Below, in pieces: positions 15,741-24,133 of a stretch of 64,000 nucleotides of DNA (positions are counted from its first letter, which is position 1; each line of letters opens with the position of its first letter). The stretch is from G963676795 sp963677215. Lineage in GTDB: Bacteria > Desulfobacterota > Desulfuromonadia > Desulfuromonadales > Geopsychrobacteraceae. The stretch lies in NCBI GenBank assembly GCA_963677215.1, contig OY781919.1:1736001-1800000 (forward strand), read 5' to 3'. The notes under the pieces were generated by a model. It made no database searches. It was not told where the DNA came from and saw only the letters and a program-made list of their open reading frames with translations. Position numbers and translations under genes: made by a program.

Positions 15741-16884
15741 AAATTATCTACCCTACGGGCGACAGCTGATCACAGAAGATGATATTGAAGCTGTTGTTGA
15801 GGTCTTGCGTTCTGACTGGTTGACAACCGGGCCAATGGTCGAAAAATTCGAACATGCTGTCGCCGATTTCGTCGGAGCTAAACATGCTGTCGCTGTATCC
15901 AGTGGAACAGCGGCTTTGCATGCCGCAATGTTTGCTGTTGGGATTGGCCCCGGAGATGAGGTTATTGTTCCGCCGATAACTTTTGTTGCGACGGCAAATG
16001 CAGTTGTTTATCAGGGGGGGGTGCCGGTTTTCGTCGATGTTGAGCCAGATACCCTGTTGATTGATCCAAATGTAATTGAAGCGAAAATCACGCCTCAAAC
16101 AAAAGCAATTCTTGCTGTTGATTATGCCGGACAACCTTGTGATTACGTTGCCTTAAGAGATATGGCTGATCGCCATGGTTTATTGCTGATTTCAGACGCC
16201 TGTCATTCTTTAGGGGCAGAGTACAACGATTGTAGGGTTGGGACTTTGGCAGATCTGACAGTGTTCAGTTTTCATCCCGTTAAACCGATAACTGCTGCTG
16301 AAGGTGGGATGGTCGTAACCGATAGTCTTGAGTGGGCGGACCGGATGAGGCAGTTTCGTAATCACGGAATTACCACTGATCATAAGCAACGAATCCGTCA
16401 GTCGGCCTGGTATTACGAGATGACAGAATTAGGTTACAACTATCGATTGTCAGACATGCATTGTGCTTTGGGATTAAGTCAGCTGAAAAGACTGCCGATA
16501 TATATCAAGGCAAGACAACGGCTCGCAGAATATTATGATCTGTTGTTTGAAGGTGTGTCCGAAGTTGAATGTTTAAGGACATTGCCAGGTAGAGCCAACG
16601 GCTATCATCTTTATGTGGTAAAGCTTGCTGGGCGGGATCGGATATTCAGGAGCCTACGAATTAGCAATGTGGGATGCAATGTGCACTATCTGCCCGTTCA
16701 TCTGCAGCCTTATTATCGGAGAACATTCGGGACGGGCAGCGGTGATTGTCCAGTTGCAGAGCGGGTTGCCGAAGAGATCTTGAGCTTGCCAATATTTCCT
16801 GCAATGCAGGAAGTGGATGCGGCTCGCGTTGTGGGTTTGATAGCGCAGGAAGTGCGCCGGAGCGTGAGCGGAAATAAGCTATAA
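15730..16884 (+). CDS. pseC: UDP-4-amino-4,6-dideoxy-AltNAc aminotransferase, PseC
   Basis: PseC is a PLP-dependent aminotransferase of the DegT/DnrJ/EryC1 family acting on the PseB product. The 384-residue protein begins ENYLPYGRQLITEDDIEAV with the family SDWLTTGPMVEKFE block. Further motifs are AVSSGTAALHAA, ISDACHSLGAEY and the PLP lysine Lys185 within FHPVKPITAAEGG. The ATG at 15730 overlaps pseB by 11 bases; a TTG nine bases earlier is possible. A run of eight G residues (16014-16021) lies in the coding sequence. A 117-base gap follows the gene. Confidence 0.92.
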   Translation: MANENYLPYGRQLITEDDIEAVVEVLRSDWLTTGPMVEKFEHAVADFVGAKHAVAVSSGTAALHAAMFAVGIGPGDEVIVPPITFVATANAVVYQGGVPVFVDVEPDTLLIDPNVIEAKITPQTKAILAVDYAGQPCDYVALRDMADRHGLLLISDACHSLGAEYNDCRVGTLADLTVFSFHPVKPITAAEGGMVVTDSLEWADRMRQFRNHGITTDHKQRIRQSAWYYEMTELGYNYRLSDMHCALGLSQLKRLPIYIKARQRLAEYYDLLFEGVSEVECLRTLPGRANGYHLYVVKLAGRDRIFRSLRISNVGCNVHYLPVHLQPYYRRTFGTGSGDCPVAERVAEEILSLPIFPAMQEVDAARVVGLIAQEVRRSVSGNKL

Positions 16885-17001
16885 TCAGGTGCTTGCATAA
16901 GAGATGAAAATAATTCACCACAACTAGAATTTATTTTTATCGTGTGAAAAGTCAAAAAACACTGATCTGTAAATGCATTGTAATGGTAAGGAGAATGTCT
17001 G

Positions 17002-17988
17002 GTGATCAAGGTAGGAATTATTGGCTTTGGCAAAATGGGAAAGATCAGAGCTGAGGCTGTTTCTGTTGATGGAAGGGGCGAAGTCGTTGGTATTTACGAT
17101 GAAAATTCGGATGCTTTGACTGATCTCTATCCCTGTTATGAGAGTGCGGAGAAGATGATTTCTTCCCCTGAATTTGCTGCTCTGTTTATTTGTACCCCCA
17201 ACTATCTGAACAAATCTCTGACGATAAATGCTTTAAGGAGTGGCAAACATGTTTTTTGCGAGAAACCACCAGCGTTTACTGCAGAGGAAGTTGAGGAGAT
17301 TATTCAGGCTGAGAGGATGTCAGGGAAAAAACTGATGTATGGTTTTAACCATCGTCATCATCAGAGCATTCAGCGTATCAAGCATCTGATTGACTCACAT
17401 GAATATGGTAATCTGCTGTGGATGCGCGGACGCTATGGGAAAAGTGTCGATGAGTCTTTTTACGGCAACTGGAGATCAAAAAAAGAATTTGCTGGTGGAG
17501 GGATTCTGCTCGATCAGGGAATTCACATGCTTGATCTTTTCCTCTATCTGGGTGGTCGTTTTGATGATGTGCATGCCTTTGTCTCAAATCTGTATTGGAA
17601 TATGGATATTGAGGACAACGTCTTTGCCATTCTGCGTAATAATGAAACGGGCGTAGTTGCCTCTTTGCATTCCACGATGACACAGTGGAGGCATCTGTTT
17701 TCACTGGAAATTTTCCTTGAAAAAGGATACGTCGTTCTGAACGGTCTGAAGACATCTTCGGGAACCTATGGTGATGAAATCCTGGCAATTGCTAAAAATA
17801 GAAGTACGGCTCCGGCTGCCACATGGGAAGACGAGGAACGGATTCTGTATCAGACTGATATCTCCTGGTCCTCCGAAATTGAACATTTCTTTTCAGCAAT
17901 AGAAAAGGATTCTCCTGTCATGATCGGAAATTCAAATGATGCTTTAGCTCTTATGCAGACTATTGACAGCATCTACGCCCAAAAATGA
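17002..17988 (+). CDS. Gfo/Idh/MocA-family sugar oxidoreductase
   Basis: This 328-residue NAD(P)-dependent dehydrogenase has the Rossmann motif GFGKMG at residues 8-13 and the EKP motif (FCEKPPAFTAEE) near residue 90, plus a C-terminal substrate domain with the GGGILLDQGIHMLDLFLYLG block. Family members oxidise or reduce nucleotide sugars, inositols or sugar phosphates. It starts at GTG with TAAGGAG eight bases upstream. The stop overlaps the next ATG by four bases, so it opens a tightly linked six-gene block (17002-22061). The substrate cannot be read from the sequence. Confidence 0.86.
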   Translation: MIKVGIIGFGKMGKIRAEAVSVDGRGEVVGIYDENSDALTDLYPCYESAEKMISSPEFAALFICTPNYLNKSLTINALRSGKHVFCEKPPAFTAEEVEEIIQAERMSGKKLMYGFNHRHHQSIQRIKHLIDSHEYGNLLWMRGRYGKSVDESFYGNWRSKKEFAGGGILLDQGIHMLDLFLYLGGRFDDVHAFVSNLYWNMDIEDNVFAILRNNETGVVASLHSTMTQWRHLFSLEIFLEKGYVVLNGLKTSSGTYGDEILAIAKNRSTAPAATWEDEERILYQTDISWSSEIEHFFSAIEKDSPVMIGNSNDALALMQTIDSIYAQK

Positions 17989-18575
17989 GCGATATGGAAG
18001 ATACGAATTTTTTGGAACAATACTTTGCAAAATATCAAAAAGCTGTTTTTGGGCAGAATGTTTTTTCTTCAATGCTCAAGTTCAAAAAGCTCATAGAGCA
18101 GACATCTTCCTCTGGCGGAAGGGTATTTTTTGCAGGAAATGGAGCCAGCGCTGCAATTGCCAGTCACTGTGCCTTGGATTTCACAAAGCAGGGCAAGATT
18201 CGATCTCAGTGTTTTAATGAAGCAGCACTGTTGACGGCTTTTAGTAACGATTATGGCTATGACCAGTGGGTGGTAAGAGCTTTAACCGCTTATGCTGAGC
18301 CCGAAGATCTCGTCGTTTTGATAAGTTCAAGTGGACGTTCTCCAAATATGGTCAATGCGGCTGGCTATGCCCGGAATGCTGGGATGAAGGTCGTTACTTT
18401 TACAGGTTTTGCACCAGATAATCCGCTTAAAGCCTTGGGAGATGTAAATTTTTGGGTAGATTCTCAATCTTATAATCTTATTGAGTGTACTCACATGTTC
18501 TGGCTTATGGCCGTTTGTGATTTTATTATTGGCAAGGCTGAATATAAGACGTCCGATCGTGGATTTATAAATTAG
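17985..18575 (+). CDS. SIS-domain phosphosugar isomerase (GmhA-like)
   Basis: This 196-residue protein is a single SIS domain with FFAGNGASAAIASHCALD and ISSSGRSPNMVNAAGYAR blocks, resembling sedoheptulose-7-phosphate isomerase GmhA (GNGGSAADAQH in the classical enzyme). The known reaction of that family converts sedoheptulose 7-phosphate to a heptose 7-phosphate. Its four-base overlap with the oxidoreductase and its closeness to a sugar-phosphate cyclase, a class that can also use sedoheptulose 7-phosphate, suggest a shared C7 substrate. That link is an inference. No GmhB- or HldE-like gene is present nearby. Confidence 0.8.
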   Translation: MSDMEDTNFLEQYFAKYQKAVFGQNVFSSMLKFKKLIEQTSSSGGRVFFAGNGASAAIASHCALDFTKQGKIRSQCFNEAALLTAFSNDYGYDQWVVRALTAYAEPEDLVVLISSSGRSPNMVNAAGYARNAGMKVVTFTGFAPDNPLKALGDVNFWVDSQSYNLIECTHMFWLMAVCDFIIGKAEYKTSDRGFIN

Positions 18576-18596
18576 ATATTACGCTGGGGGAATTGC

Positions 18597-19322
18597 ATGA
18601 GAGATTTGGGTCGGGTTATCGCCCATATACCGGCACGTGGAGGGAGTCAACGTGTCCCATTGAAAAATCTGCGTTTAATAGCAGGTAAGCCATTGTTGTT
18701 CTATACCATTGAGGCAGCAAAGAAAAGTGTTTCTCTTGATGAGCTCTTTATCAATACCGACTCAGAGAAAATTGCAGCGTATGCTAAAGAAAATGGGATT
18801 TCAGTTTATTTGAGATCTCCTGAGTTGGCATCTAATCTTGCAACCAGTGATCAGTTCAATATCGATTTTATAAGGGCCAAAAAGCCGGATACCTTGGTCA
18901 TGATAAATCCTGTCTGCCCACTTATTGAGACTGCAGATATTGATGCCGCACTGCTTGCCTTTAGAAACTGTGATGCTGATACCTTGATAACGTCGACTTC
19001 AACGCAAATGCAGTGTTTTCTGGATGATGAACCCATAAATATTCGAGTAGACGAACAGCTGGCTCCCTCGCAAAGCAATAAACCAGTGAATATTTGCAAC
19101 TGGGCTATAACTGTTTGGGACGCAGTTAAGTTTCAGCAAAGGTATGAGACTCTGGGGTTTGCGGTCTTGGGAGAAACCAGAAAGCTGCTGCCCATAGATC
19201 CGATAAAAGCGGTAAAGATCAGCACTGAAGAAGATTTCAGGCTTGCTGAAGCAATCATGCAGGCTCGAACAGCTGTGAGAGATGATGCTCCCGCTAGGTA
19301 CTGGAATGAAGAGCAATCATGA
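18597..19322 (+). CDS. CMP-sugar synthetase (acylneuraminate cytidylyltransferase family)
   Basis: This 241-residue enzyme has the CMP-NeuAc synthetase signature PARGGSQRVPLKNLRLIAGK at residues 11-30, followed by FINTDSEKIAAYAKENGI and the NPVCPLIETADID segment. Such enzymes activate ulosonic acids (NeuAc, Pse, Leg, Kdo) with CTP. It may be the PseF of the pathway. A second nucleotidyltransferase domain at 49183-50907 also qualifies, so this one may serve a different sugar built by its immediate neighbours. It lies 21 bases after the SIS gene and 24 before the SDR gene. Confidence 0.82.
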   Translation: MRDLGRVIAHIPARGGSQRVPLKNLRLIAGKPLLFYTIEAAKKSVSLDELFINTDSEKIAAYAKENGISVYLRSPELASNLATSDQFNIDFIRAKKPDTLVMINPVCPLIETADIDAALLAFRNCDADTLITSTSTQMQCFLDDEPINIRVDEQLAPSQSNKPVNICNWAITVWDAVKFQQRYETLGFAVLGETRKLLPIDPIKAVKISTEEDFRLAEAIMQARTAVRDDAPARYWNEEQS

Positions 19323-19346
19323 CGGAGACCAGAGAAAGGCCCAAAA

Positions 19347-20066
19347 ATGACTGACCGGCTTTCTGGAAAATCATGTCTGGTAACCGGGGGGACCCGAGGC
19401 ATTGGCCTGGCAGTTGCGAAGAAGCTCTCTTGCTGTGGGGCGAGGGTCATTGTTACAGGGACCGGTCCTGCTCCCACGCTGCCGGAGGCTTTTGGCTATC
19501 GGCAGGTTGATTTCTCCGATATGCCGGCATTGTCGGATTTCTCCAGAGAGGTGTCCTGTCTGGGGATCGATATCCTGGTCAATAATGCCGGTATCAATAA
19601 GATCTCTCCTTTGACAGAAGTTGACATTGAAGATTTTCTGAAAATTCAGCAAGTCAATGTTGTGGCGCCCTTTATGCTTTGTCAGGCGGCTGTGCCATAC
19701 ATGCAAAAACAACAATGGGGGCGGATCGTCAATATCAGTTCAATCTGGGGCAAAATCAGTAAGGCCAAAAGGTCATCATATTCGGCGAGCAAGTTTGCGT
19801 TGGATGGGATAACGGCTGCGATAGCTGCAGAGTTGGCGCAATATGGCATTCTCGCAAATTGTGTGGCTCCCGGAGTTATTGATACGAGTTTGACCCAAAA
19901 GGTTTTGGGGGCCGATGGTATTCGTGACTTGTCACAACAGATACCCGTAGGAAGGCTAGGGACTCCCGAAGAGATAGCGACGTTTGTTGCATGGTTGGCA
20001 GGGCCTGAAAATACTTATATCAGTGGCCAAAATATAGCAATTGACGGAGGATTCACGCGTGTCTGA
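19347..20066 (+). CDS. Short-chain dehydrogenase/reductase
   Basis: This 239-residue classical SDR has the cofactor motif TGGTRGIGLAVAKK near residue 12, NNAGIN near 82, the catalytic serine in VNISSIWGKIS and the Y-x3-K pair in YSASKFALDG. The C-terminal GPENTYISGQNIAIDGGFTR is typical of FabG-like reductases. It stands between the CMP-sugar synthetase and the sugar-phosphate cyclase, and its end overlaps the next gene by eight bases. It probably reduces or oxidises a sugar or cyclitol carbonyl in this pathway, but a fatty-acid role cannot be excluded from sequence alone. Confidence 0.87.
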   Translation: MTDRLSGKSCLVTGGTRGIGLAVAKKLSCCGARVIVTGTGPAPTLPEAFGYRQVDFSDMPALSDFSREVSCLGIDILVNNAGINKISPLTEVDIEDFLKIQQVNVVAPFMLCQAAVPYMQKQQWGRIVNISSIWGKISKAKRSSYSASKFALDGITAAIAAELAQYGILANCVAPGVIDTSLTQKVLGADGIRDLSQQIPVGRLGTPEEIATFVAWLAGPENTYISGQNIAIDGGFTRV

Positions 20067-21132
20067 TCGTTTGGTAATTCAGTCCTTCAAGGGGCCTTAT
20101 GAAGCTCATTTTGGCGTCGATATCTGGAATCGATTAAACGATAGTGCATCGGAAGAAGTTCATTTTATCATTGATCAAAAAGTGGCAGAGCTGTATGCGG
20201 AACAGCTGCATGATGTCCTTCGTGCTCCGAGCGTCCTGCGTATTGAGGCGCTTGAGTCCAACAAGTCACTTGAAACTTTCCCAGCATATGTCGAGCACCT
20301 TGTTGCCAACAAGGTCCGTCGTCATCACAAGCTTGTTGCCATCGGTGGAGGCATTATCCAGGATATAACCTGCTTTTTATCCGCAACTCTGTTGAGAGGA
20401 ATAGCTTGGCACTTTTATCCGACGACATTGCTTGCTCAGGCAGACAGCTGTATCGGGTCGAAGAGTTCTGTCAACTGTGGCGACGCAAAGAATATCCTCG
20501 GGACTTTTACTCCACCCGAAAGTGTTTATATCAGCACAGACGTTCTCGATACGCTTGATGAAAAAGATATGCGTTCTGGTGTGGGTGAGATGTTGAAGGT
20601 TCACGCAATTGACGGACTTTCCGCATTCACCAGGATTGCCAATGCCTACCCTCAACTGTTTTCGAACAAAGAGCTACTGTTGAGTTACATCCGTCATTCC
20701 TTGGAGGTCAAGAAAAGCTACATCGAGGAGGACGAGTTTGACCGCGGCGTGCGCAATATTTTCAATTACGGTCATAGCTTTGGACATGCGCTTGAATCGG
20801 CGACAGATTTTAGAATTCCCCATGGTATTGCTGTGAGTATGGGGATGGATATGGCCAATTATGTCGCTTGGAAACTTGGCATTTCCGGTGAACAAACTTA
20901 TTGCCAGATGCATCCGGTATTAGCGGAAAACTATCTTGGATACGAAGCTCTTCCCGTTCCAATCAATCGTTTTATCAGCGCGATCGGTAAGGATAAAAAA
21001 AATCAGGGAAGGGACAGTGTTTCTTTGATACTTCCGGACCCTGATGGTGTTTTGAAAAAACTGAACTGTCATAACGACGCAAGATTCCGGGCCGCATGTC
21101 TGGAGTATCTGGAACGAGTCAGGTGCTCATGA
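20059..21132 (+). CDS. AroB-family sugar-phosphate cyclase, not a typical DHQ synthase
   Basis: AroB-family cyclases turn sugar phosphates into carbocycles using NAD and a metal. The GTG at 20059 is chosen because GGAGG lies eight bases upstream. In the 357-residue protein the metal ligands are recognisable as Glu177 (GVGEMLK), His239 (NYGHSFGH) and His255 (IPHGIAV). Several substrate-pocket signatures differ from shikimate-pathway DHQ synthase: GGGIIQDITCF replaces GGGVxGDLxGF, and ADSCIGSKSSVN replaces VDSSVGGKTxVN. This points to another substrate, for example sedoheptulose 7-phosphate as in valiolone-type cyclases, or an uncharacterised subclass. It overlaps the SDR upstream and the dehydrogenase downstream. 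Confidence 0.83.
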   Translation: MSDRLVIQSFKGPYEAHFGVDIWNRLNDSASEEVHFIIDQKVAELYAEQLHDVLRAPSVLRIEALESNKSLETFPAYVEHLVANKVRRHHKLVAIGGGIIQDITCFLSATLLRGIAWHFYPTTLLAQADSCIGSKSSVNCGDAKNILGTFTPPESVYISTDVLDTLDEKDMRSGVGEMLKVHAIDGLSAFTRIANAYPQLFSNKELLLSYIRHSLEVKKSYIEEDEFDRGVRNIFNYGHSFGHALESATDFRIPHGIAVSMGMDMANYVAWKLGISGEQTYCQMHPVLAENYLGYEALPVPINRFISAIGKDKKNQGRDSVSLILPDPDGVLKKLNCHNDARFRAACLEYLERVRCS

Positions 21133-22061
21133 AGAACGATCTTCGCGTGGCGGTTACATCCCGTTCCTTTTCCCGTCATCCTGTGTTGCGTCAGGAATTG
21201 CTTGAGCGGTTCCCCCGCGCAAAGTTCAATGATGCAGGCATCAAATTGGCCGGGGCGGAACTTGTTGGATTTTTGCGTGAATGTGATGCCGCCATAACGG
21301 CGTTGGAAACCTTGAATGATTCAATCTTTTCCCAGTTGCCGGATTTGAAAGTCGTCAGTAAATATGGGGTTGGGCTGGATATGCTTGACTTGGAGGCCAT
21401 GTGCCGACGTGGGATCAAACTAGGTTGGACGCCTGGAGTCAATCGGCGCTCTGTGGCTGAACTGGCTATTGCCTTTATGCTCTGTTTGCTACGCCAGGTA
21501 TCGACGGCAAATCAAGTTGTGAAATCTGGCGAGTGGCATCAGCTTCCCGGGCGATTACTGTCAGAGCAAACTGTTGGCATTATCGGTTGCGGACATATCG
21601 GCAAGGATGTGGCGGTCCTGCTGAGGGCGTTCGGATGCAAGATCTTGGTCCACGATATCTTTGATTACTCGGAGTTCTACAGGCGGCATAAGATAGCCTC
21701 AGTAAGCTTAGAGGATTTATTGCGCAATGCCGATGTTGTGACTTTGCATGTGCCGTTGGATGACAGGACTCGTGGGATGCTCGATTCAAATCTTCTGTCA
21801 TTGATGAAAGAAACCGCTATTCTTGTCAATACGGCACGGGGCGGCCTTGTTGATGAGGATTTTTTGAAGGATATGCTCATAGATGGTCGTTTGTCCGGTG
21901 CCGCTTTTGATGTTTTTGTGACAGAGCCCCCAACAGATTTTCATCTACTAAGGTTGCCAAATTTTATTGGGACGCCACATATCGGTGGCAGCAGCGAGGA
22001 GGCAATTTTGGCTATGGGTAGAGCCGCCATAAACGGGTTGGAGAGCGCTTCGCTGCCATGA
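21129..22061 (+). CDS. D-isomer-specific 2-hydroxyacid dehydrogenase
   Basis: This 310-residue enzyme is of the phosphoglycerate dehydrogenase superfamily. It has the NAD motif GIIGCGHIG near residue 151 and the catalytic triad: Arg in NTARGGLVDED, Glu in FVTEPP and His in GTPHIGGSSEEA. The ATG at 21129 shares ATGA with the end of the cyclase gene; an in-frame start 33 bases earlier is unnecessary. As the last gene of the six-gene block it may act on a 2-oxo acid derived from the same sugar. A serine-pathway role is less likely because of the context. Confidence 0.86.
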   Translation: MKNDLRVAVTSRSFSRHPVLRQELLERFPRAKFNDAGIKLAGAELVGFLRECDAAITALETLNDSIFSQLPDLKVVSKYGVGLDMLDLEAMCRRGIKLGWTPGVNRRSVAELAIAFMLCLLRQVSTANQVVKSGEWHQLPGRLLSEQTVGIIGCGHIGKDVAVLLRAFGCKILVHDIFDYSEFYRRHKIASVSLEDLLRNADVVTLHVPLDDRTRGMLDSNLLSLMKETAILVNTARGGLVDEDFLKDMLIDGRLSGAAFDVFVTEPPTDFHLLRLPNFIGTPHIGGSSEEAILAMGRAAINGLESASLP

Positions 22062-22117
22062 TTTAGATATCTTTGTTTAAAGAGATTTTTACTTGAAAGG
22101 TCAAAGGAGTTTTCATT

Positions 22118-22804
22118 GTGAGATATTTTTGCCCAGTATGCGAACAGAGTGTTGATGAGTGGAAGCCCTTTACACGAAATATTGGGGTTAATAAGTGGCT
22201 CGAGGAGCCTGGGGGAAGGCTTTGTCCTCACTGCTTTTCATTTGAAAGAACACGGCATATCGACTTGTATCTGAAACAGTTGGACGTGTTGAAGCCGGAT
22301 ATGAAAATGCTTCACTTCGCTCCTGAAAGGGGCCTGGAAAAGAAATTTCGAGCTTTGTTGGCGAGCAATTATATAACGACAGACCTTTTTCAAGAAGGGG
22401 TTGATGCTCGTGAAGATATTACGGACTTGAGTTTTGAAAGCAATCAATTTGATTTTATATATTGTAGCAATGTATTAGAGCATGTGGATAATGACAGAAA
22501 GGCTATGTCTGAACTTTTTAGAGTACTTTCACCTGGGAAAATAGCAATTATTCAAGTTCCGATCAAAGGTGAAATCACATATGAGGACCCAACTATTGTC
22601 GATCCTGATGAACGTTACAAACACTTTGGTCAGAGTGATCATGTTCGATATTATGGAGCAGATATAAAAGATCGTTTGGAGAGTTCTGGATTTATAGTAG
22701 AGCCTATTATCATGCCAGATGTTCTTTTATTGGACAGCCATACATTATCAAAAATGAACCTTAATAAAAGAGAGTTGATACATAAATGTATTAAGCCTTT
22801 GTAG
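22118..22804 (+). CDS. Class I SAM methyltransferase with N-terminal CxxC pairs
   Basis: This 228-residue protein starts at GTG after AAAGGAG. Residues 5-50 hold two CxxC pairs (CPVC and CPHC), which suggests a small zinc ribbon. A Rossmann methyltransferase core follows: FDFIYCSNVLEHVDND is the typical motif region of a Methyltransf_11-type enzyme. Proteins of this form occur in polysaccharide and glycan loci and probably O- or N-methylate a sugar. The gene is visibly AT-richer than the flagellar genes, which suggests separate acquisition. The substrate is unknown. Confidence 0.78.
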   Translation: MRYFCPVCEQSVDEWKPFTRNIGVNKWLEEPGGRLCPHCFSFERTRHIDLYLKQLDVLKPDMKMLHFAPERGLEKKFRALLASNYITTDLFQEGVDAREDITDLSFESNQFDFIYCSNVLEHVDNDRKAMSELFRVLSPGKIAIIQVPIKGEITYEDPTIVDPDERYKHFGQSDHVRYYGADIKDRLESSGFIVEPIIMPDVLLLDSHTLSKMNLNKRELIHKCIKPL

Positions 22805-22847
22805 TTTTTTACAATTTTTTTTAAAAATAGAAAAGAATAAATAAAAT

Positions 22848-24122
22848 ATGGCGACACGGTTTTCAGTCATAATGGCCAATTATAATGGCGAGAAATATAT
22901 TTCTGATGCAATAGAGTCAGTTCTTGCTCAGGACTATGATGATTATGAATTTATTATTGTTGACGATGGCTCAAAAGATAATTCCGCTACTATAATAGCC
23001 TCCTATCAGCAAAAGTATCCGCACCGCATAACTGTGATTTTTCAGGAGACCAACCAGGGGCAGGGGGCCGCATTTAATGTGGGGATCTCGGCTGCAACAG
23101 GAGAACTGATTTCCTTTATTGACAGTGATGATGTTTGGTTCCCTCAGAAACTGAAAATTGTTGACCGGACCTTTGGAGATCCCGAAAGGGTTGCGGTTCA
23201 TCAACACAACCTTTGTATCACTTCTGATGGAAGCGTTACGAATGTGCCTTTTCGTGAAGCCGTGATGATCGGCGATTATTTTTCTTTTGTTAAGGGGACT
23301 AAAGGAAGCCACGTCCCTCAGTTTATTGCGACTACTGGGCTGACATTCCCTCGGGATATTTTAAAGAAAGTACTTCCTATTCCGCTTGATTTCAGAACCT
23401 GTGCCGATGGTTATCTCACCCGGACCTGTTTTTGTTTCGGTGAGGTGGTGGCGATCAACGATTTCCTGGGAGGATATCGGGTCCACGGTGAGAATTTGAC
23501 TTATCAGAACCCCGCTCACGATAACGACCATTATGTTTCAACTCTGTTATTTCCGGCCTTGAATCGATTTTATGAAAAAAACGATATAAAGCTAAAATTT
23601 CATCACAACCTGAATTTATATGAAAGGTCTGTTTTGAGGCTAGGATTACAGGCGGGGGACCGGGTATTGGTGCTTCGTTGCGCTCGGATTGACTATGTTG
23701 AACGGATCATTGAGACACTTCTGAAAATCTATAAAGGAATCAGTATTGACTTGGCGACGCAAGAATCGTTTCTGGACAGCATCACTCATCAGCAAGTAAC
23801 CCCCATTATCATTCCAGAGGGGCCGATTACCCACTCGACGTTCGGCCCGGACTTTCAATCACAGGTAGGGGCGAAATCATATGATGTCGTCATAATCCCC
23901 TATTCCAACTATTTTGGCGAAGATTATGCCAATGTTCACAAGGTGCTGGCTCTTCTGCCGCAGAGCCCCAGGGTGGTCGGCATCGGTCACAGAGGTCAGG
24001 GGTACAAATTTTATCGCCTGGGGCGCCATATTTTCAGGCTTGTCCCTCCGTTTGTGAGCGCTTGGAGCTGGCGATTTCGCAAGGCGATCTCTGGAGTTAT
24101 TTCGCCTTCCTTGCACCAGTAG
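22848..24122 (+). CDS. Family 2 glycosyltransferase with an extra C-terminal domain
   Basis: This 424-residue protein has an N-terminal GT-A domain: FSVIMANYNGEKYISDAIES, the VDDGSKDN motif near residue 42 and the DSDD metal-binding motif near residue 92, with the acceptor-side RVHGEN near 210. About 150 C-terminal residues (from about 265) form a separate alpha/beta domain (GDRVLVLRCARIDYVERIIE) that I do not recognise. It begins 43 bases after the methyltransferase gene in AT-rich sequence. It probably adds a sugar to the flagellin glycan or to a surface polysaccharide. Confidence 0.82.
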   Translation: MATRFSVIMANYNGEKYISDAIESVLAQDYDDYEFIIVDDGSKDNSATIIASYQQKYPHRITVIFQETNQGQGAAFNVGISAATGELISFIDSDDVWFPQKLKIVDRTFGDPERVAVHQHNLCITSDGSVTNVPFREAVMIGDYFSFVKGTKGSHVPQFIATTGLTFPRDILKKVLPIPLDFRTCADGYLTRTCFCFGEVVAINDFLGGYRVHGENLTYQNPAHDNDHYVSTLLFPALNRFYEKNDIKLKFHHNLNLYERSVLRLGLQAGDRVLVLRCARIDYVERIIETLLKIYKGISIDLATQESFLDSITHQQVTPIIIPEGPITHSTFGPDFQSQVGAKSYDVVIIPYSNYFGEDYANVHKVLALLPQSPRVVGIGHRGQGYKFYRLGRHIFRLVPPFVSAWSWRFRKAISGVISPSLHQ

Positions 24123-24133
24123 GAGGGGTGAAA

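Noticed and set aside
20059..21132. Annotation of the cyclase as shikimate-pathway AroB
   Set aside because: Several conserved DHQ synthase pocket words are changed and the neighbours are glycan genes. The broader family name is used until the substrate is known.
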